Assembly (NCBI GenBank): GCA_020446045.1
Contig: JAGRFM010000058.1
Location: 1 to 64,000 of the forward strand
Length of the DNA stretch: 64,000 nucleotides
Direction: 5' to 3'
From: Nitrosomonas sp.
GTDB lineage: Bacteria > Pseudomonadota > Gammaproteobacteria > Burkholderiales > Nitrosomonadaceae
A program made the translations under genes and the position numbers. Shown here piece after piece: positions 17,599-26,215 of the stretch. Under the pieces are notes generated by a model, which was not told the DNA's origin, searched no databases, and was given only the letters and a program-made list of their open reading frames with translations. Each line of letters opens with the position of its first letter. Position 1 is the stretch's first letter.

Positions 17599-17628
17599 GC
17601 ATGAAGATTTGAATAATGCAACAGACCT

Positions 17629-17873
17629 GTACTTTATCAATTTGATATTGTCTGATACAGCGTTACTGTGGTGTTACAGGAAAGGGTTATTCCCTTTTCA
17701 AGTACTGCAACGGGGTTGCAGAGCACCACGGTATGGCTCTGTGGGTGAGTTTGTCAGCGTCCATGGACTGCGTTGCGCCTTTTAGTAATAGAACAACTAT
17801 TTCCTGCAAGGCACGCCTTGCCATGCACACTGACAAACTTACTGAACCCGGCTATATCAAATTGATAAAGTAC
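17629..17873. mobile_element. 245-bp inverted-repeat element (MITE-like)
   Basis: The left end GTACTTTATCAATTTGATAT and the right end ATATCAAATTGATAAAGTAC are perfect 20-bp inverted copies. The interior has smaller nested inverted segments (for example GAGTTTGTCAG near 17748 and CTGACAAACTT near 17840) and no gene. The GTAC at each outer edge could hold a duplicated TA. The ends are different from both other miniature families in the window. No second copy is seen here, so mobility is inferred from structure only. Confidence 0.6.
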
Positions 17874-18031
17874 TAGTGGAGTACAACAATGTAAAAGACG
17901 TGCAGTTAACGTGTTAACGAATGATTAATCGTTTATAAATTTTTTTAAATAAATTGTCTTTTGCCATTAAATATGAATTGTGTGGCAATTTCTCCACGTG
18001 GCAATTTTTTAATGAGGGAGAAAAGAATGTT

Positions 18032-19420
18032 ATGGCCCCTGTTTTTCCATTTAAAACAAGACAAGTAGAACCTGTTCGGTTAGACGATCAACCCGAAGCT
18101 TTCCAAGTTTATACAGAGCGTCAGTTTGATAAAATAGAAGCTTTAAATCAGTTATCCGAAACGCAGCGCTTTGAAATGAAAGTTGTTGCGAATATTTTGC
18201 CTTTCCGGGTTAATCGGTATGTCATCAACCATTTGATAGATTGGAACAATATTCCTGACGACCCGATTTTCAGGCTGGTGTTTCCTCAAAAAGAAATGCT
18301 GTCAGAAAACGACTTTGAGCAAATGGCAGCGGTATTACGAAGTACCAGTGATCGCAGTCTGATTGTGCAAAAAGCCAATGAAATCAGAAAAAAACTGAAT
18401 CCACATCCGGCAGGGCAACAAACCTTGAATGTGCCTTACGAAAATGATGAACCCATCGATGGTATTCAACATAAATACCGGGAGACCGTTTTATTTTTCC
18501 CAAGCCAGGGCCAGGTTTGTCATAGTTTTTGTAGTTTCTGTTTTCGGTGGGCTCAGTTTATAGGTGACAAGAATCTTCGTTTTTCCAACAAAGAAGCATA
18601 TAAATTGCATAGTTACCTGGCAAAACATCGGAATATTAGTGATCTGCTAATAACCGGTGGCGATCCAATGGTGATGAAAACCGATCATTTGGTGACATAT
18701 CTTGATGCTTTGTTAAAACCGGAACTGGATCACATACAAACGATACGCATCGGAACTAAATCACTCAGTTTCTGGCCACAACGCTTTGTCAGTGATGATG
18801 ATTCTGACGATTTGATTGAATTATTGAAAAGAATCGTTCAAGCTGGGAAGCATGTAGCGATTATGGCGCATTTCAACCATTGGCGTGAGATGATGACGCC
18901 CGTGGTGCAGGAAGCCATTCGGCGCATTCGTAAAACCGGTGCTGTAATTCGCACGCAATCGCCGCTATTAAATCATATTAATAATGATCCGGATGTATGG
19001 GCCTATATGTGGCAGGAACAGGTACGGCTGGGTTTGATACCTTATTATATGTTTGTCGAACGTGATACCGGCGCCCGGCATTATTTTGAGGTGCCGCTTG
19101 TCCGTGCATGGGAAGTTTATCGCCAGGCAATACAGAAGGTGTCAGGTCTAGCCAGAACGGTTCGGGGGCCATCGATGAGTACAGGTCCAGGCAAAGTGGA
19201 AATTCAAGGTGTATCGGAAATTGCCGGAGAAAAGGTTTTTGTATTGCGATTTCTTCAAGGGCGAAACCCCGATTGGATTCAACGCCCGTTTTATGCACAG
19301 TTTGATCCTGAAGCAACGTGGTTCGAACATTTAAAACCAGCATTTGGTGAGGAAAAATTCTTTTTCCAGGATGAATATGAGGCAATGTGTAAGAATAAAA
19401 CTTTATTAAGATCTTACTGA
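18032..19420 (+). CDS. KamA-family radical SAM protein (lysine 2,3-aminomutase-like)
   Basis: A 462-residue radical SAM enzyme. The iron-sulfur motif CHSFCSFC supplies C163, C167 and C170 in the CxxxCxxC arrangement, followed by LLITGGDPMVMKTDHL, which resembles the GGDP motif of aminomutases. This is the long KamA-like family often annotated as lysine 2,3-aminomutase. The partner acetyltransferase that makes acetyl-beta-lysine (AblB) is not adjacent, so the substrate is uncertain and a different role is possible. I choose ATG 18032 (MAPVFPF) with GAGGGAG about 12 bases upstream over a TTG at 17954 that lies close to the inverted-repeat element. Confidence 0.75.
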   Translation: MAPVFPFKTRQVEPVRLDDQPEAFQVYTERQFDKIEALNQLSETQRFEMKVVANILPFRVNRYVINHLIDWNNIPDDPIFRLVFPQKEMLSENDFEQMAAVLRSTSDRSLIVQKANEIRKKLNPHPAGQQTLNVPYENDEPIDGIQHKYRETVLFFPSQGQVCHSFCSFCFRWAQFIGDKNLRFSNKEAYKLHSYLAKHRNISDLLITGGDPMVMKTDHLVTYLDALLKPELDHIQTIRIGTKSLSFWPQRFVSDDDSDDLIELLKRIVQAGKHVAIMAHFNHWREMMTPVVQEAIRRIRKTGAVIRTQSPLLNHINNDPDVWAYMWQEQVRLGLIPYYMFVERDTGARHYFEVPLVRAWEVYRQAIQKVSGLARTVRGPSMSTGPGKVEIQGVSEIAGEKVFVLRFLQGRNPDWIQRPFYAQFDPEATWFEHLKPAFGEEKFFFQDEYEAMCKNKTLLRSY

Positions 19421-19585
19421 AAATAGGAATCTGCCGCGATTTGTATGACGACGTCTTGCGGTGACAAAAATCACAGCTCATCAGCCAAATCCCCGTTAAT
19501 CTTTTTTTTGTTGCGGATGCAGGTCATTTATAATGATACGGTTATGTTTTCAGTGTAGCAGTGTCGATAAGTCGTTTGATTGTCA

Positions 19586-20269
19586 ATGTTTTACTTATTG
19601 TTATTAATAATTATCGCGGCACTTATTTATGGACCTTCTTATTGGGTCAGGTATACGCTTGATAAATACAGCCGTCCCGATGACCGCTATCCTGGAACAG
19701 GTGCTGAATTGGCGCGTATTCTACTCGATTGGGCCAAGTTGCAATCCGTCAAGGTTGAAAAAACCGAGCAAGGCGATCATTATGATCCAATTGAAAAAGT
19801 AGTGCGTCTGACGCCGGATAAGTACGACGGCAAATCGTTAACAGCTATAACTGTGGCTGCTCACGAGGTCGGACATGCAATACAAGACCGTGATGGTTAC
19901 GCACCTTTAAGGCTTCGCACTCGGCTGGTACAGATTGCAGCACCTGTCGAAAAGATTGGTGCTGCAATTCTTATGTTGGCGCCTGTTGTTGTGGCTGTGA
20001 CACGAGCGCCCGTCGCAGGTGCTTTATTTTTTCTAGGCGGGCTATTGACGCTGGGTGCGGCGACATTAGTGCATCTAGTAACCTTGCCGATGGAAATGCA
20101 TGCTAGTTTTTCGCGTGCATTGCCCATGCTGGAAAAAGGCGGTTATTTGTACAAAGGTGATGAGCGGCATGCACGTCGTATTCTACGAGCTGCAGCCTGG
20201 ACTTATGTATCCGCATCACTGATGTCATTATTGAATATTGGTCGCTGGTGGGCGATACTTCGCAGGTAA
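19586..20269 (+). CDS. YugP-type zinc metallopeptidase, membrane-bound
   Basis: A 227-residue protein with an N-terminal membrane helix (LLLLIIIAALIYGPSYW), the zinc site AAHEVGHAIQDRDGY (H93, E94, H97), two central hydrophobic helices and a C-terminal region with PMEMHASFSRALPML. These features match the YugP-like neutral zinc metallopeptidase family of unknown substrate. No clear Shine-Dalgarno precedes either ATG 19586 or the in-frame TTG at 19580. It stands between the radical SAM gene and the secretion operon, with 75 bases to the gspG start, so read-through into the operon is possible. Confidence 0.82.
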   Translation: MFYLLLLIIIAALIYGPSYWVRYTLDKYSRPDDRYPGTGAELARILLDWAKLQSVKVEKTEQGDHYDPIEKVVRLTPDKYDGKSLTAITVAAHEVGHAIQDRDGYAPLRLRTRLVQIAAPVEKIGAAILMLAPVVVAVTRAPVAGALFFLGGLLTLGAATLVHLVTLPMEMHASFSRALPMLEKGGYLYKGDERHARRILRAAAWTYVSASLMSLLNIGRWWAILRR

Positions 20270-20344
20270 AATTGGATTGGCAAATCTAGAAATAGGAAAA
20301 CAAAGCAATTCGTTTTATTTAACATTACGTTGAGAGGTTCAGAA

Positions 20345-20782
20345 ATGTTGCATCAATGGAACAAGCATGGGCAGATCAAATTTGGGCGGGGGTTTACATT
20401 GCTCGAATTGCTCGTCGTCATGGTCATTATCGGTTTGCTGGCAGCTTATGTCGGACCAAAATATTTTTCGCAAGTCGGCAAATCGGAAATCAAAATGGCA
20501 CAGGCGCAAATTGATGCGCTTGAAAAGGCATTGCATCAATACCGTCTTGATGTAGGTCACTATCCTTCAACCGAAAGTGGGTTGACAGCTTTAATTGCAC
20601 AACCCAATAATGAGCCGAGATGGCAAGGTCCTTATTTGTCCAAAGCACCACCTCAAGATCCTTGGGGACGCCCTTATGTGTATAAATACCCTGGCGACAA
20701 TTCTGAATTTGATTTGTTTTCCATGGGTAGGGATGGTCAAATTGGTGGTGAAGGAGAGGCGGCAGACATCACTAACTGGTAA
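20345..20782 (+). CDS. gspG: Type II secretion major pseudopilin GspG
   Basis: A 145-residue pseudopilin. After a basic leader of 16 residues comes the prepilin peptidase site G|FTLLELLVVM with the +5 glutamate, then the hydrophobic helix. The C-terminal globular part carries PSTESGLTALI, GPYLSKAPPQDPWGRPY and SMGRDGQIGGEGEAADI, all diagnostic of GspG including the calcium-loop region. The start at ATG 20345 has GAGAGG seven bases upstream. It heads an operon of eleven genes running to 30276. A prepilin peptidase gene is not in this window. Confidence 0.95.
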   Translation: MLHQWNKHGQIKFGRGFTLLELLVVMVIIGLLAAYVGPKYFSQVGKSEIKMAQAQIDALEKALHQYRLDVGHYPSTESGLTALIAQPNNEPRWQGPYLSKAPPQDPWGRPYVYKYPGDNSEFDLFSMGRDGQIGGEGEAADITNW

Positions 20783-20802
20783 ACCATTTCTCGATAGCGT
20801 TA

Positions 20803-21984
20803 ATGCGATTTGAAATCAAAGCTGTAATGTCCGGGCAAGGTACTGTACACCTTGAACTGGAAGCAAACAGTGAGGATGATGCGCGCCGGCAGGTAATAGC
20901 TCAGGGCGGTATGGTACTGAGCGTCAAGCGTCGGTTCACCGGTTTGTCGTTTCAATCCAAACCCCGTTTCCCGCTGGTTCATTTTAGCCAGGAATTACTG
21001 TCACTGCTCACAGCGGGTCTGAGTCTTGTCGAATGTCTTGAAACATTGGTCGACAAGGAGCAAGATGCGGGAAATCGAAAAATCATCCATGATCTTTTGG
21101 CAAGTCTTTATGAAGGTGTAACCTTTTCGCAGGCACTGGAATCCTATCCGCATATATTTCCCATGTTGTACGTTGCAACAGTGCGTGCGAGTGAGCGTAC
21201 CGGCGATCTTGCCGAAGCACTGACACGCTTTGTGGCCTATCAGACACAAATGGATTTTGTTCGCAAAAAGCTTGTGGGCGCTTCAATTTATCCGGTTCTT
21301 TTGCTGGCCGTTGGTTTGCTGGTGTCAGTTTTTTTGCTGGTTTTTGTCGTTCCCAAATTCAGTGCTATTTATGAAGATATGGGGTCGGATTTACCCTGGT
21401 TGTCGGTATTACTTATCGAATGGGGACATTTTGTTCAGGAAAGTGGTTTGGAACTGGCTATTTTTTCCATATTGTCTATTGCGGCAATCGGTTATGCCAT
21501 CAGCCGACAATCATTTCGAGCTTATGTCATGCAATTGCTGTGGCGTATTCCAGCAATTGGGGAACGGATGCGTGTTTATCAATTGGCCCGGTTTTATAAA
21601 ACACTGGGCATGTTATTGCGTGGCGGCATTCCGATCACACAAGCGTTGGATATGGTCAGTGGTCTGCTGCAATCGCATTTCCGTCCAAGAATAGAAGCTG
21701 CAGCCAAGCTGATCCGTGAAGGAAAAACCATATCCAGCGCTATGGAAGCCGAAGGACTGACGACTGCAGTAGGAACCCGCATGTTGCGCGTAGGGGAACG
21801 CACCGGATTAATGGGGGATATGATGGAGCGTATCGGTAATTTTCATGATGAGGAAATCGCGCGCTGGGTTGAATGGACGACCAAACTGATCGAACCGATA
21901 CTGATGGCGGTGATAGGTATTGTCATAGGCGGTATTATTATTTTAATGTATATGCCCATTTTTGAATTGGCAGGTAGTATTTAA
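20803..21984 (+). CDS. gspF: Type II secretion inner-membrane protein GspF
   Basis: A 393-residue polytopic platform protein of the GspF/PilC family: two cytoplasmic helical domains (FSQELLSLLTAGLSLVECLE and the second copy LARFYKTLGMLLRGGIPITQALD) separated and followed by three membrane helices (ILSVFLLVFVVPKFSAIYEDMG region, AIFSILSIAAIGYAI, and the C-terminal IGIVIGGIIILMYMPIFELA). It anchors the GspE ATPase to the pseudopilus base. It follows gspG by 20 bases and abuts gspE. No anomalies. Confidence 0.95.
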   Translation: MRFEIKAVMSGQGTVHLELEANSEDDARRQVIAQGGMVLSVKRRFTGLSFQSKPRFPLVHFSQELLSLLTAGLSLVECLETLVDKEQDAGNRKIIHDLLASLYEGVTFSQALESYPHIFPMLYVATVRASERTGDLAEALTRFVAYQTQMDFVRKKLVGASIYPVLLLAVGLLVSVFLLVFVVPKFSAIYEDMGSDLPWLSVLLIEWGHFVQESGLELAIFSILSIAAIGYAISRQSFRAYVMQLLWRIPAIGERMRVYQLARFYKTLGMLLRGGIPITQALDMVSGLLQSHFRPRIEAAAKLIREGKTISSAMEAEGLTTAVGTRMLRVGERTGLMGDMMERIGNFHDEEIARWVEWTTKLIEPILMAVIGIVIGGIIILMYMPIFELAGSI

Positions 21985-23688
21985 TTGAGCACTATGCAAA
22001 TGCACGCAGAAGAGCAGCAAGAGACAAAACCGTTGCTGGATCTCAATTATCTGAGTCAGTTACGGCAGGAAGCTATAAAGCGAGATGTCTCAGTCTTTGA
22101 AATGTTGGAAGAGGTCAGTGGTTATGCTCCGCATGAACTGATTCAGGAATTGGGGCGTTTGCTGCATATTCCTGCGGTGGAGATGAAAACAATCCATACT
22201 TTGGAACCCGCCTTTGATATTTTGCCTTTTTCCGAGGCGAACAAACATGAATGTGTGTTATTCAGGAATAAAGACGAATTTCTATTCGTGATCAGCGATC
22301 CGTTTTCAACCCGGTTAAGACTATGGGCGGAAGAACGCTTTGCCATGAAGGTCGAATGGCGCCTGATTCATCCGGCTGATTTAGCGGCTTTTTTTGCGCA
22401 GCAGGAAAAAAACATGCGGGCGATGGATCATGTGTTGCCAGACCAGGGATTAGAAGAAATTCAGAGCAGCGTTGAGGATTTGTCGCTAAAAACGATCAAT
22501 GAAGGCACCAGTCAGGTTGTCCGCCTGGTCCATTCCACGCTTTACGATGCGCATAAATCACAAGCCAGCGATATTCACTTGGAAATGGTTACCGGCGCTT
22601 TATCGATTAAATACCGGATTGACGGTGTTTTGATGTCTATCGGTGTGATCAAGGGAACGGACTTGGCTGAACAGGTTATTTCCAGAATCAAAGTCATGTC
22701 AGAACTGGATATCGCCGAGCGGCGCATACCGCAGGATGGCCGGTTCAAGGTATCCATCCAGGGGCGTGAAATCGATTTCCGGGTTTCCATCATGCCCAGT
22801 ATCTTTGGGGAAGATGCCGTGTTACGTATCCTCGATCGCCAGGCGCTATCTGATCATGTTGAAGGCTTGACACTCAATCAACTGGGGTTTAACACGCATG
22901 ATATCCAGTTATTGCGCCGTTTGAGTTCTGAACCCTACGGTATGCTATTGGTAACCGGGCCTACCGGTAGTGGCAAAACGACTTCGTTGTATGCAGCTAT
23001 TTCTGAAGTTAACAAAGGCAATGACAAAATCATTACCATTGAAGACCCGATTGAATATCAGTTGCCAGGTGTGCTACAGATTCCGGTCAATGAGAAAAAA
23101 GGACTGACCTTTGCACGCGGGTTGCGTTCCATTTTGCGGCATGATCCCGATAAAATCATGGTTGGCGAGATTCGTGATGCCGAAACCGCGCAGATTGCGA
23201 TTCAGGCGGCATTAACCGGGCACCTGGTTTTTACCACGGTGCATGCCAATAATGTATTCGATGTGATCGGGCGTTTTTCACATATGGGTGTCGATCCTTA
23301 TAGTTTTGTTTCAGCTTTGAATGGCATTGCAGCACAGCGGCTGGTCCGGTTGTTATGCCCGCACTGTACTGTGGATGAGCGTCCAACTGATGAATTGATT
23401 GCTGAATCGGGTATTGACAGTGAGCAAGCCGGTTCCTACCGGTTTCGTACCGGTAAAGGTTGCGGACAATGCCGCGGCAGTGGTTACCGGGGCCGTAATG
23501 CCATTGCCGAGATATTATTACTTAACGATGAAATCCGTGAATTGATCATTGCGCAAGAATCGATTCGTAAAATCAAGGAAGCCGCGCAGAAAAACGGTAC
23601 GCGTTTTTTGCGTGAAGCTGCGCTGGATATGGTTAAAAGTGGTGTTACAAGTTTGGAGGAAGCCAATCGTGTTACCATTGTTGCGTAA
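21985..23688 (+). CDS. gspE: Type II secretion ATPase GspE
   Basis: A 567-residue traffic ATPase driving pseudopilus assembly. It has an N-terminal GspE/PilB N1-like domain, then the core with Walker A GPTGSGKTT (K331), the Asp box ITIEDPIEYQLPG, Walker B IMVGEIRDAETAQIA and the His box TGHLVFTTVHANN. The zinc-binding tetracysteine motif is present (C458, C461, C493, C496). The start is TTG 21985 directly after the gspF stop, or ATG 21994 in the same frame. Its 3' end overlaps the next gene by 20 bases. Confidence 0.95.
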   Translation: MSTMQMHAEEQQETKPLLDLNYLSQLRQEAIKRDVSVFEMLEEVSGYAPHELIQELGRLLHIPAVEMKTIHTLEPAFDILPFSEANKHECVLFRNKDEFLFVISDPFSTRLRLWAEERFAMKVEWRLIHPADLAAFFAQQEKNMRAMDHVLPDQGLEEIQSSVEDLSLKTINEGTSQVVRLVHSTLYDAHKSQASDIHLEMVTGALSIKYRIDGVLMSIGVIKGTDLAEQVISRIKVMSELDIAERRIPQDGRFKVSIQGREIDFRVSIMPSIFGEDAVLRILDRQALSDHVEGLTLNQLGFNTHDIQLLRRLSSEPYGMLLVTGPTGSGKTTSLYAAISEVNKGNDKIITIEDPIEYQLPGVLQIPVNEKKGLTFARGLRSILRHDPDKIMVGEIRDAETAQIAIQAALTGHLVFTTVHANNVFDVIGRFSHMGVDPYSFVSALNGIAAQRLVRLLCPHCTVDERPTDELIAESGIDSEQAGSYRFRTGKGCGQCRGSGYRGRNAIAEILLLNDEIRELIIAQESIRKIKEAAQKNGTRFLREAALDMVKSGVTSLEEANRVTIVA

Positions 23689-24505
23689 TCAAATCGAAGT
23701 CTTCCTGGCGCCAAAGCGAATCGATTGGGTGCAGTCGCTACGAGGATTCAAGCCAGTCAAACAACCCGTTATGACAGTACCGGTTTCTCAATCGACTGAA
23801 CAACAGACTGCCTGGGAGCAGGCCTTGAATAAACTGGAAACGGAATTGCCGGACAATGCAAATGCGGATATAACGGTTACCCTGTCCAATCATTGGGTGC
23901 GTTATGTGACATTATCGCCGCAAACGGAAATTAATACGCCTGAAGAAGTCTATGCGTATGCCGATTTTCGCATGCGTGAAATTTATGGTACACGAGTTGA
24001 TAACTGGGTAATCAGCATTAGCATGTGGAATCCGGCGTCTGGTGCAATCTGTGCCGCTATTCCGCATGAATTATTAGCCAGGACAGAAGCGATAGTAAAA
24101 AATCATGGTAATCGATTGAATAGGATAGAACCTTATTTCACTGCGGTGCTGGATAAATGGGAAAAGACCTTTCAAGCGCAAAAATCATTTGTTGCATTGG
24201 TTGAAACCGACCGGCTTTGTATCGGCGTATTGAAAGACGGCATCTGGCAGAATATTCGGAATCAGCATATTTTGAATAATGTTGCTGATGAATTATGGGC
24301 GGTACTGGATCAGGAAGCGGTTTTGACCGGCCAAAAGGAAACGGTCGAGACGGTATATCTGTTAGCACCCGAGCACCCGGATTTGGTTTTACCGCCGGAT
24401 TGCGGCTGGCAAATATCACCGATGCAAACCGAGAAAAGCGCCATACCCGAACATTATCCCAGACCGTTCACAGATGATGTGCAGGAGAATGCATGTCTCG
24501 CTTAA
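23669..24505 (+). CDS. PilM/GspL-like cytoplasmic assembly protein
   Basis: A 278-residue protein with no strong motif. It is placed in the order PilM-PilN-PilO-PilP/secretin, which supports an actin-fold PilM/GspL role linking the ATPase to the inner-membrane ring. Sequence features are LCIGVLKDGIWQNIRNQ and an N-terminal region starting LLRNQIEVFLAPKRIDWV. I place the start at GTG 23669, with GGAGGA at 23654-23659, inside the end of gspE (20-base overlap). The C-terminus overlaps the next gene by 13 bases. The assignment is mostly contextual. Confidence 0.65.
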   Translation: MLPLLRNQIEVFLAPKRIDWVQSLRGFKPVKQPVMTVPVSQSTEQQTAWEQALNKLETELPDNANADITVTLSNHWVRYVTLSPQTEINTPEEVYAYADFRMREIYGTRVDNWVISISMWNPASGAICAAIPHELLARTEAIVKNHGNRLNRIEPYFTAVLDKWEKTFQAQKSFVALVETDRLCIGVLKDGIWQNIRNQHILNNVADELWAVLDQEAVLTGQKETVETVYLLAPEHPDLVLPPDCGWQISPMQTEKSAIPEHYPRPFTDDVQENACLA

Positions 24506-25047
24506 AACTTAATTTTCCGTATGCAGGACAAAGTGTACGCAGCATTGAGATGTCACTGCTACTCATCGGATTGTTTGTTTTGGCGGCTGTTTTTTTGTAT
24601 TTTAAGAATATTTCAGAAGAATCCAGTTATTGGAGCGTGCGCGTTGAAAAACTGGAAAAAGATCAACCCAGATCCATGGTTTCTACACGCGTACGCACGT
24701 CTTCACCGCGCAGCCGTGATGTCGGACAGGAAATTGGTAAGGAATTACAAAAAGCCAATACCATACTTGCGCAGATTAATTTACCCTGGGAGGCGTTGTT
24801 TGATTCTATTGAACATATTGCGACTGAGGATGTTGCGTTATTATCCTTGCAGCCGAATGTAACCAACCGGACATTGCGCATCCGGGGTGAGGCCAGGAAT
24901 ATGATGCTGCTGCTTGATTTTGTCGAGGCGATGGAGCGCGAAGCCATTTTTGAAAATGTTCATCTTGTAAACTACAAGATAAAACAGGACAGTCCTTACC
25001 GTCCTGTTGATTTTCTGTTGACTACGGTCTGGGCGGTAAAACCGTGA
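24493..25047 (+). CDS. PilN-like inner-membrane assembly protein
   Basis: A 184-residue bitopic protein with a short cytoplasmic N-terminus (MSRLKLNFPYAG), a single membrane helix at about residues 22-38 (LLLIGLFVLAAVFLYF) and a periplasmic coiled-coil plus ferredoxin-like domain (RTLRIRGEARNMMLLLDFVEAME is typical of PilN). AGGAG precedes ATG 24493. It overlaps the neighbours on both sides by a few bases, indicating translational coupling. It should pair with the PilO-like product that follows. Confidence 0.7.
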   Translation: MSRLKLNFPYAGQSVRSIEMSLLLIGLFVLAAVFLYFKNISEESSYWSVRVEKLEKDQPRSMVSTRVRTSSPRSRDVGQEIGKELQKANTILAQINLPWEALFDSIEHIATEDVALLSLQPNVTNRTLRIRGEARNMMLLLDFVEAMEREAIFENVHLVNYKIKQDSPYRPVDFLLTTVWAVKP

Positions 25048-25628
25048 AACAGGAACTGGTTCAAATTCAATCCAATCGGCTGATGCAGCAATTGCGCTGG
25101 CAAGTGGCGCGACTGGGTTCTATGGGCAAGATCGGTGTGGGATTGTTCGTGGTCGCCGGGATTTTCTTTCTGGGTGCGGTGTTGCCGGCAAAAAAGGAAT
25201 TGGCTGCACTTGAAGAACGTGCGGAAACATTGCAAATGCAGGCCAAACAGCGATTGTTATCAGGCGATGTCCCGATTGTTGAGAAAAAACTGACCAATGA
25301 TCAGGCGTTACAGGCTTTTTATGAATTTTTCCCGCGATTTGATTCTTCTCCGTTCTGGATTCGTGAACTGGTTCGTATTGCACAAAAACAGGGGGTTGAA
25401 GTCAACAGCAGTGATTTTAAATTGACTTTCGAGCGCGACTGGCGTTTGTCCCGCTATGAAATCATTGCACCGGTGCGCGGGCGTTATTCACAGATTCGCG
25501 GATTCATGGCGGAGGCCCTCGAAACCATACCCAACATGGCGATTACGGGTTTTACGATTAAACGTGACAATGTTCAATCCACACAGCTCGAAATGCGCCT
25601 TGAAATCAGTCTTTATCTGAATGAATAA
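25044..25628 (+). CDS. PilO/GspM-like inner-membrane assembly protein
   Basis: A 194-residue bitopic protein: cytoplasmic N-terminus, membrane helix at about residues 28-47 (IGVGLFVVAGIFFLGAVLP), coiled coil with many Glu/Lys/Gln, then a small periplasmic alpha/beta domain. The layout and position after the PilN-like gene indicate PilO/GspM function. The start is GTG 25044 in a GTGA overlap with the upstream stop. Function is by context and architecture. Confidence 0.68.
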   Translation: MKQELVQIQSNRLMQQLRWQVARLGSMGKIGVGLFVVAGIFFLGAVLPAKKELAALEERAETLQMQAKQRLLSGDVPIVEKKLTNDQALQAFYEFFPRFDSSPFWIRELVRIAQKQGVEVNSSDFKLTFERDWRLSRYEIIAPVRGRYSQIRGFMAEALETIPNMAITGFTIKRDNVQSTQLEMRLEISLYLNE

Positions 25629-25633
25629 ATCGT

Positions 25634-26215
25634 ATGGATCCGGCTGAAAAAAGACGCAAAATAATTATCGGTATAGCACTCGTAGCAACCTTGATTGCGG
25701 TCGTGCTGGTTGAAGACGAAGAAGAGCTAACAGTCGAAACCGTGCAACCGCTAACATCGGCAAAACCAGCCAGGTCTGCCGCAACACGAACATCAGCATC
25801 GCCGGTTCGCAATGATTCTCTGGATGTCGACCAATTGGGGCAACGAAAATTTGATCCCATGGCTGGTGAATTATTTGCATCAACATCATGGGCGCCCAAG
25901 CCGCCTCCCGTAACGCCTCAACAGCAGGCGGCCATTTTGCAGCGGCAACAGGCGCAGGCCAAAGCGAGGCAACCTGATCCGACTCCACCGCCTTTACAGT
26001 TCAAATATATCGGCAAAGCCATTAAGGGCAGTCAGACCTGGGTTTTTCTTTCACAGGCTGACGAAAATTACATAGCCAAAATTGGTGAAAAAATTGACGA
26101 TCAATATCGTTTGGATACGATTAATGACGAATCGGTTACGTTGACTTATTTGCCGCTGAATGCCAAGCAGGTTCTTCCTATCAATGATAATAAGCAAGCA
26201 GGGATATTTCGATGA
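25634..26215 (+). CDS. PilP/GspC-like periplasmic linker
   Basis: A 193-residue protein with an N-terminal membrane helix (IIIGIALVATLIAVVLV), an extended Ser/Pro/Gln-rich region with PPPVTPQQQAAILQRQQAQ, and a C-terminal beta-rich domain (LQFKYIGKAIKGSQTWVFL...) resembling the HR domain of GspC/PilP that docks onto the secretin. It lies between the PilO-like gene and the secretin gene, whose ATG overlaps its stop by four bases. I did not find a PDZ domain. Confidence 0.7.
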   Translation: MDPAEKRRKIIIGIALVATLIAVVLVEDEEELTVETVQPLTSAKPARSAATRTSASPVRNDSLDVDQLGQRKFDPMAGELFASTSWAPKPPPVTPQQQAAILQRQQAQAKARQPDPTPPPLQFKYIGKAIKGSQTWVFLSQADENYIAKIGEKIDDQYRLDTINDESVTLTYLPLNAKQVLPINDNKQAGIFR

